The notes under the pieces: model-generated
Database searches by the model: none
What the model was told of the DNA's origin: nothing
Seen by the model: only the letters and a program-made list of their open reading frames with translations
NCBI GenBank assembly: GCA_030248195.1
Contig: JASAND010018339.1
Location: forward strand, 112,007-176,006
Reading direction: 5' to 3'
Source: Trissonchulus latispiculum
Taxonomy: Eukaryota > Nematoda > Enoplea > Enoplida > Ironidae
DNA length: 64,000 bases
Made by a program: the position numbers and the translations under genes
Shown here: positions 35,301 to 44,300 of the stretch, in pieces
Layout: each line of letters opens with the position of its first letter
How positions within the stretch are numbered: position 1 is the first letter of the stretch

Positions 35301-38300
35301 GGCCTATCTGGTGCCCTCGCCTCGGTGCTGTTTCGGTTGCTGTCCGGTCAGCAAAATCGTCATCGCCATTGGCTGGGTGGAGATGGTTGCTGCGTTCCTG
35401 CAAATCCTCTCAGCCGCAGTTGCACTCACGTCACCCGCATCGAAGCAGACAGACGAAATTCTAGAAACCGAATTTTTTCGCCGAAATCCGTTGTTTCGAA
35501 TTTTCCTGGGCCGGCCCTGGGTCCTGGTTCAACTGGCCTGTAACAGTATGCTACTGCTGGCAGCTGGTATGCTACTGTACGCAGTGAGCAAGTCCAAACC
35601 GGCCTGCCTGATTCCTCATATTGTATTTCAGGTAGATAAGTTAAACACTATAATTTAAATTAAAAATAAACTTAAGCAAAATTTAATTGAAGTTAGGCTG
35701 AGTTGATGTTTAAAATCTTTTGTTTTTAATTCAAACAAATTTGTCTGTTGTTTTTAATTCAGCATAGGGCTAAGATTTCCTGTGATCGTGTTGGAAGGGC
35801 GCTAGAATGCAACGCGAAAGGTCGCTGGTTTAAATCCCATCAAAAATACAATTTTTCGAATCTGCATGTGAATAAATTAAATAAATAAATAAATAAGTAA
35901 ATAAATAAATAAATAACTATATACATATTATATATAGTTATTTATTCACGTATATAATCATGTTGTATATGTATATGTATATATAATTGAGATTCCAATT
36001 CAATTCCTCTGGAGCCACGCTATGTCCCAAAATATGATCATAATCCATTGTTTTGCAGTGAATTCTTGAAATGATATAGCTATCTTTATCGTGTTCAGTG
36101 CCTTTCGCTTTGTAGCTAGCAAACATCTAGGACAATGTATAAGGGTATGCAAGATCCGCCGGTTAGCAAGAGACCTACTACATACATAAGCATTTCCGCT
36201 TGTGGGTAAAATTAAGTTTCAAAACTCCCATGCTTGCGGCAGTATCTTGAAGCTTAAGTTGAGCTTAATTTAGGTTTTTCGAAGAAATCTAATTTATGTG
36301 CAAATTTCAGACAATGTCCTGCATATCCACAGGATTGATAAATTATAAGAGCAGTCTTCGGTGTATTAATTTTATTCCCTTCAATTTGTCAGCCTTACAT
36401 TTACATCATTTTTCTATAGTGAATTCTACAAAAATTATAACAAAAATTAATTGCTTACACGCATGACCAAAGAATTAGCAACATTATATGCATTTGCATT
36501 ATATTATATGCCTCTACTCATGCAGCATGTTGAAAACTTTGTACTGAGTGCAACAGAGTAAAAGCTTGAAAAGTATCCGACAATGTACCAAAAATCGAAC
36601 CACCAACCTTTCGATTAACTGCCGACGCTAGCTTGTCTTCAATCGATTAAAACTAATTAAATTAAATTAAAATAAGTTAAAACTTAATTAATTTAGTTAA
36701 TTAACTAATCTGTGTCAGAAGTCAATATCGATTTTCAGATCGGATCGATACTGATTTTGATCAGCTGGAGTGTTCTATCGATACTGGCGATCATTGGTTT
36801 AAACCAACGACCCGTCCTACAGAGCATTTTCTACTTCTACACAGCTATTGGACTGGGTGGGACCGTTCTACAACTGGTTTCTATGCGAATTCTGTGGACC
36901 TGCTATGATTGGCTGGTTCAGCTTTCCGTGGCGATGGAACGGGACGCACGTGACCGGTCACGTGTTTTCTCGATCAGCCAATCAGTGCGCAGTTACCGAA
37001 GAGTAGACGCCAGCTTCAGCCTAGGCTCCCCTTCTTATCACAGCTGTAGTTTTAGCGACGTGGCGATTTGAAGTTTAGGTAATGTGAAAAAAGTGAAATA
37101 ATTCCATGGGATGACGAATGGCGAGTTTTCGCCAAAAATTGGACATCAAAAAGGTCCAAAGGTATCGGAAAATTCAGCTCCAAAATGCTAACTTTTGGAT
37201 GTTTTTTAACTGTGGACATCTTTTTGAGGTGGTGAAACCATAGAACTTAAACCAGAGACTTATTCTGTAGAAAAAGTAGTAGACTTTGTAAAGTCCGGTT
37301 CACACTAGGGCACAAGCACAAGAACAAGCACAAGCACAACGCAAAGTTGAATCCAGTTTTAACTTTTATCACAACCGTCAAAAATAGTTTAACACTTTGA
37401 GCCGAAGGCTGCATTTCAACTGCTACTGGCTATGCTTGTTCTTGTTCATGGGCTTGCGCTCTAGTGTTGAACCGGCTTTAACTGTCAGACAACTGCATTT
37501 GCGGAAATAGTTCGATGAGGATGTTTTGAGGTACATTCGAATTTTTTCTTTCTTATTTTTCTTCTTTTTTGAATAATTATTTTTCATCCCATTCGTTCAA
37601 TTCTATTGTGGGCAAAGTTTTCTTCGAACCAGATAAATAGTTCGAAGCTCGCTCAAGCTCGTGATCAATGGAGATTAGTTCCTTGACGCAACTTTCAAGA
37701 TTATCCGAAACATCCATGCCCTTGGCACATGAAAATAAGACATGGTTACGTAAATGTGTCTACAGTTTTCAATTTCCGGGCTCACAGAGATATGACTCAA
37801 AAGTACGAATTTCCAGAAAAACTTCTCATCAAACCTAATTTTTCAGGCCTACGTTTACTCAACAGGGATCTAGTTAGGACAGCTCGGACCGTTGACTTGG
37901 AGCAAACAACGTAATCATTAGTTTGGCTGAGAAAACAGATTTTAATTATTTTAATCGAACTTAGAGACTACAGGCTTGCTTGCGTTCCTGCTCGAACTCT
38001 GTTTCATAACAATTACTGAATTGTGCTCGAGGATTTCTTTTCCCTACTGTCATTTTCATGCTCGGGATTATGAGTAACGTTCTGAGCTACAGAAAATGTT
38101 CATTAGAATTTTCTGTATCACAAAAGTCTCCAACGAAAATTGTGTCGGCTGGGACTAAAATCGGGGAAATTTCTGTTTGCACCAAGAATGAATCAGTTAA
38201 ATTTTTCGTTTCGTTTCGGTCGGAGGTTCTTGACTGTGTAGATTGAGAGAAAGTTATAAGATTAAGATTTATTTAAAACTAAACTTAAATTAGGACTAAC

Positions 38301-41300
38301 TTTCTTCTAAACTTGATTTGACTGTACTAAAAATAATGTGGCTCATTTGTTGGAACGTAGGAGCTTCAACTTCACAAAAGTTGCATCCAAAAAACCATCT
38401 CTGTCTTGTAGTTTTATGTTAATAGTTCATAGTTTTATATTTAATAGTAGTTGTATAACATGGTAAAATTAGTCTGGTTGATCGGGCACTATAAAGAGAT
38501 CTAATTGAAACTCAAAATCTAAAAATCTAAACATCTGAATGTGCCTCCTGGTTCATTAACAGCAAAATGAAGCAAATTGGTGAAAAAATTTTCTGGTAAT
38601 TAGGCTCCTCTACCCAGCTCAATGAAAATACTTCAGCATAACATTTTCATAAGTTCGTGGCTTATGCTAATACTGCTAAAAAGGAACTAAAACTGTTTGC
38701 CGTTCAGCAATAACAACGTTCGTGCATAAGCTTCCTTAGTCTTTGCTGTAAAGCAAATTGAGGTTTGTAAGATGTAAAATTAGTACCCAAAGTAAGAATC
38801 CTAAAATACTGTGACTAAAATACTAAATTCGATATTTTCAACTTTTACGAAAGGTGGGATTCTTAGCAAAACAATTTCGAGAAAAATCTTCCAATGAAAT
38901 GGCATCAGGAATTCTGGATTTTTCCGTATTTTCGAAATCTCCTGTTCCTGGCAATCTAACCGTAGTGTTGAGTTTGCACCAAACGTTATGCCATAAATTT
39001 TGCTCACACAGGTTTTGTTTCCTACATTAATTATTAATTAAATACTTATTGATTAATTAGTTAATTCTGTTAATTATGGGTAGTTTATTTGTTTCAGAAA
39101 GTTTCATTCCAAACAAACAACAATTCCATTTTTCCGCGAAAATGGCCAACTTCCAGGTTCCAAAAAAACCGAAATGTTTCTGCGGTTTTGCCAGCGTACG
39201 CGGCTGCATTTGTCTGATCGCTTATCTGAGCATTTTGCTGTCGGCAATGGGAGCAACTTACTCTATGTTTAATGATAGCGAAGCGAAAAGCTCCGTAGCC
39301 ATTTATTACCAGTTGGGTATTTATCTGCTCATAACCATTATCTCCATTTGTACCCTACAAGCGGTCTACAATGATGTGTCCTGGCTCCTAATTCCGCAAA
39401 TGTGCATGCACGTGATTTCGATTTTTCGATCCTCAGGTCACGTGATTTATGGAATTTATTTTTTGCTCGGCGAGGAGAGTGTCGGAATTTCCTGGCAAAC
39501 CGGATTACTATATTTCGGACCGCTGACCGCATCGCTGGTGATTGAACCGTACCTAATTTGCATATTGATCCGCTACCATACCTGGGTAGCGATGTTGCAA
39601 AAACTGGGCCTGAAAAGCTGGAGCGGAGGTCGCGTTTCACCGGAAATCGGCAGCGAAAGCGAAATTTCGTCTCCGAATTTCGGCCCAGCACCGCCGGCGG
39701 GTCGAATTCGCTCTCACCGACTGCGAAATTCGATGCCATATCCCGGAATTCCGATGATGACACCGCCCCCCAGCTATGTCAGTCCGCCCCCCTCCTATTC
39801 GACAATTTTTCCGGACGGTGTACCCGGTGAGGCCAGTGGGGGACCCGCAGTTCGACGGCGGAGCAGCGTGGGACTGATTGAGCAGCTGCACAACTACAGA
39901 CCGCTGTTCAGTAGAACGCAAATGGCACCGATCGAATCGTCTTAAATTCGATAAATTCGATCGATTATTAATGTGAGATAATTAATATTAATATTAATAT
40001 TAATAATTGAGATATAAATCTGCTTTAGTGCAATCTTTGACTCTTCATCAGCTTTGTACTTTCACCAGTTGTTTTGGTTTTGAACGTTTAGCCTGAAAGG
40101 ATTTACAGAAAATGTTCGCAAGAGTTGACTGTGCTAGTAAGATATGCTTTAAAAATATTTATGTTTTGATGTGATGTGAAGGTTTTTATAATACATTAAA
40201 ATACATAATATTTAATACATTAAAAAATTTTTATGTCAACTTTAATCTTCACAAATTGCCAAAAACCCGTTTGTTGGGAAATGGCACCCCAGAAATCGAA
40301 ACAATCAAATTTTCTGAAATTAAAATTTTTTGAGATATTTGAACTCAGCGGGGTCGAAAACACACCCACAAAAGAGTTCAGCTCGATTAGTGAAGGTTTG
40401 CGACTTCTATGGCTGCAGAAAACCTCTACACGGGATCCGACAGACTGAAAATGGCGGTTTCGGCAATTTTTGAAGATTAAAGTTGACATAAAAATTTCTT
40501 GCCATTTGGCTTAAATACTCCTAAAGGGCCTCGTTTTATGCCAAATTACAGCCTTATAGCTCGCACGAGTAATAAAATTTTCCTTTCGTTAGCCAACAAT
40601 TTTTAAATTTCAAACTTCAAACTTCAATTTTGAAGAGTAATTCCCTTAGATGCAGATAAGATATAGACATCTAGTATTTTTCCGCAGATAGGGGCACACG
40701 TGTCATATCATATTGGCAAATGGCAGCTTTGAAGCTTGGGCCTAGCAGTCAGTAGAAATTTTTAATTATGTTGGTAGTTGTGAGAAAGATGGGTCGGGTA
40801 CATAAACGCGACGGCTGCACAAAGCTGGAAGGCAGCTAAGATCTCAGCACCAGATATTTTTTGATCACACCCATACTCTATAACTTCGCCAAAAAGTAGG
40901 CCAATCGGACAACGTCGGGGCAAGTCGATTTTAGTAGCCCCCTCCCACTTAACCCTAGCTTAACTCACTTAACCCAGAGCTGTGGGGGCTATGTAGCGCT
41001 TCTGCCAGAGCTGGTGGACCAAGAGGAAGCCGAGGGAGGCGTCAGGTCCCTCGTGTAAGGGAAGCAGGCACAGGAAAGATTGATAAGCCTGCTATTAGAG
41101 CTCAGCTGATGGTCTCGTGGTGTACTGGTTAGCATGTCTGCTCCGGAGAAGAAGAGCCGTGGTTCGATCCCCGGCGGGACCAATTCTTTACTTTCAATCC
41201 TGAGCATAAAGCTGAACCTCACCCTTCCCTTCTCTCTTCTAGGTCCTGGTTTTGTGGGGACGAGGGTGCCTGAAGCCTCCCGTTTTGGGCTTGTCCTTGG

Positions 41301-44300
41301 TTTCTTCCTGGTCCACCAGCACTGGTAGATGCGCTACACACGGAACCAGGATCTAGAAGAGAGAAGGGAAGAGGGAAATTCAGCTTTTCACTCAGGATTG
41401 ACAGTAAAGAATTGGCCCAGCCGGTTTTTTAACCACGGCCCTTCTGATCCCGGGACAGACGTGCTAACCACTACATCACAGAGCCATCAGCTGAACTCCC
41501 ATATTAGGCTTAATCAATCTTTTCTATGCCTGCTTGCCTGCGCAAAACGGCGGAATAAGTTAATTTTAACTCGTTTAACTTGCTGCAGCGTAAAAGATGC
41601 AACTTCAGCTGACCTTCGCACTGAGCTCCGGTTCCGGTGAATCCGGATTTGCAGACGCAGCTCCCGACCAGCGGATGACATTCCGCGTTCTGATCGCACA
41701 CGCTGGGATCACGTCGACAGTCGATCTCTGAAAATCAGTAAAATCGATAAATTCAGGATAAATCGATAACTTGAATCTACTAACCTAAATCTGCTAATTT
41801 CAGCTAAATCTTTGTCTAAATTTCAGGAAGCTTAAGTTTTCTACTGATTGATAAGTATATAGATTGAGCCAGATCAAGTTTTAAAGATTGTTTTTACACT
41901 GAAGTTTTTAAAAAAATAAATATTTGTTAATTATATACAATTTCAGGTAAATACATGCAACCTTCAGATAATAAGATTTTCCCACGTTTCCCCTGCAGAT
42001 TAGCCAACCTATGTATTTCGTAGAGCGTTCTGAATGATGATCTTCTGATTCCTGGTTCAAATCTCAGTTGGCAGTAACCATTTAATCTAATTTAATTTTA
42101 TTTTATTTTGACTTCTAAATTTTCCCGTGTTTAGGCACTTTGAGCACTTACGTTGTGCTTTACAGAGGTTTTCTGACAGTCCATTTGGACAGCATAGGAA
42201 ACTTCCTTCGATGTTGGAGCAGTACTCATCTTTAGTGCAAGGAACGCCCGGCTGGTCGCATTCGTTGAGATCTGAGGAAAAAAAACGAAAATGTAGATCT
42301 TACATTTCGCCCTACAAGAAGAAAGATAAGTAAACCTGATAAGCCAAGAAGTTTATGTGTGGTGGCGAGTGAAAATTTTGGGCAATGTTTGCTGCAACTG
42401 CACATTATTGAGGCACGTTTAAAATCCAATCAAATTTTTCTAAGGAATTGTGGGACAAAATTAGCGCCACAGGCCGGAAGAAACGTAGATATTTGCCTGT
42501 GGTGATATTAGACGCTAAGAAAATTCCTTTACGTTAGGGGCTACCTTTGGTAAAGGTACCTACCTTTGGTAAGGGTAAATTAGAGTACAACGTTAAGCAA
42601 ATCTAGAGAGCATTTGGATGATAAATGTGGTTGGCTGGGTAGTCCGTTGATCTGGGCACCAAACGGGTGAGAATTCGATCTCACTGGAGATAAAAATTTT
42701 GTTTTTTTATTTTTCCTGCTGCGCCTCAGCGCAGCAGGTCTCTTATGTTTGCTCTGCCACTTGGCTTTCCCTATGTTTCCATCGAAAATATAGCTTTCAT
42801 ACATATAAATGCACGTAGTTAATGCTTTAAAATAGTATGAGCATGTTTAACTCGTAATGTGCAAATTTAAATTTTTTTATACGACCCACCTTGGCAAACG
42901 TATCCGTCGCCCTGAAATCCCTTTTCACAGTAGCACTTTCCATCCACACAGTAGGCATGGGGATCACAGACGTCCTTGTCAGCGGAACAGGAAGCTCTTG
43001 CTAAAACAAAAAGTGTAAATGACTCAGATTAAGACAAACCTTTCTATTCTAGGTACATCGATTGAGCAGGATTTAACATAGAACAAGTTGGCCACAAAAA
43101 GGGGCCAGTATTCCTTCACAGAACCCAGTTATTTGTAAATAATCGAGCGGTGGGCGGACGCACTCCACCTCCGGTTTGCAAACCTAATTTGCATATTTGT
43201 CAACACTGCCCGCCCAGTTTTGTTACAGAGTACACTGTCTTCCGTAGACTCAGCTTCTCAAATTTAACAGCTCTAACCCGGATGGAAGCATTGGTTCAAG
43301 TCCAGCCATGGACTAAGTTCCTTCCAACTTCTACATTTTGATTGGCTAAGAATTACGAACACATAGGCCTTTAACCTGCTGGTTTGATCATATTTAACGT
43401 CATTTTGGAGACAATTTGCACCTGTAAAACTTACGAGTACACGTTTTTCCGTCCCCGGAAAATTGGGGTCGACATTTACAGGTGAAACTGCCCGGAGTGT
43501 TGGTACAGGTGGCCCTTGGATGGCAGTCGTGACCATCCGAAACACATTCATCAATGTCTGAAAAGTATAATTACATTTCAGTACACTGTTAATTAATTAG
43601 TCAAATTCTGATAATTAGTTGGCAGACAATATTAAGTTATACACTGTTAGCTAGGCAAATGCTGATGAATAATCAGCAGACAGTGATTATAACGGAGCCT
43701 TTGTAGGTATCAAAATTAAAATTGCATCGAAAAATTCACTACTCCTAGTCCAGATAGATTGCTAAGAATAGCATAAGTCTAAATCTAAAGAAAGTAGAAT
43801 AAATTCAAATTTAATGGAAACAATAAATTTCAGCAAGTACCAATGCAGTGTTGTCCTTTGGCCTGATATCCAGATTTGCAATCGATATCTTCAGAGGTCA
43901 GATCAATATTCTTATCACTAATCTCGACATCGGAATCGCTGATCACACTGAATGCAGGTCGGCACTTGTAGGAACCTTTGGTATTCTCGCAAACGGTATT
44001 CTCGGGACAGTCGGCCAAACCGGTCTTGCATTCGTCGATGTCTAGAAAATAAAAATGAACAATGAAAACATAGAAATATCCCTAAGTCCGACATGAAATC
44101 AACACTTATTACTTTAGTAGCCAAAGTCAAAATCTAAGCTGGCAGGACTGATTTGGAGGAATCCGGTTTCACTTAGCATGTGAGATTAGCTTTAACATAA
44201 CATTACTCGACTTGACTCTTATCATTTCGGTTTGCAAAAACCGTCTTCTTCTCTAAGTGCAAAGTCTTTTAAATGTTTTAAAAATTTTAACGGCTTAGGC

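Larger units (their letters stand above)
34663..41613. other. Intron 10 of the EGF/ZP gene (7 kb)
   Basis: The largest intron. It holds the two plus-strand four-TM genes, three inverted-repeat elements (34959, 37289, 40225), the inverted SINE pair (40991-41545, the last part), an AAAT microsatellite (about 35875-35915) and tRNA-like fragments at about 35795-35850 and 36595-36640. I found no further minus-strand EGF exon. Confidence 0.6.

Noticed and set aside
35296..37071. Tetraspanin family membership of four-TM gene A
   Set aside because: There is no CCG motif and no large second extracellular loop with paired cysteines.
39076..39141. Earlier ATG extending four-TM protein B by 22 residues
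   Set aside because: A TTGTTTCAG acceptor-like site lies between it and the next ATG, and the extension is not hydrophobic or conserved-looking.
40220..40489. Mirror-image short ORFs on both strands, each starting MSTLIF
   Set aside because: Explained by the terminal inverted repeats of the 40225-40496 element.
41111..41181. Functional tRNA gene
   Set aside because: The acceptor stem pairs, but the anticodon and T stems contain mismatches and the unit belongs to a dispersed SINE family.
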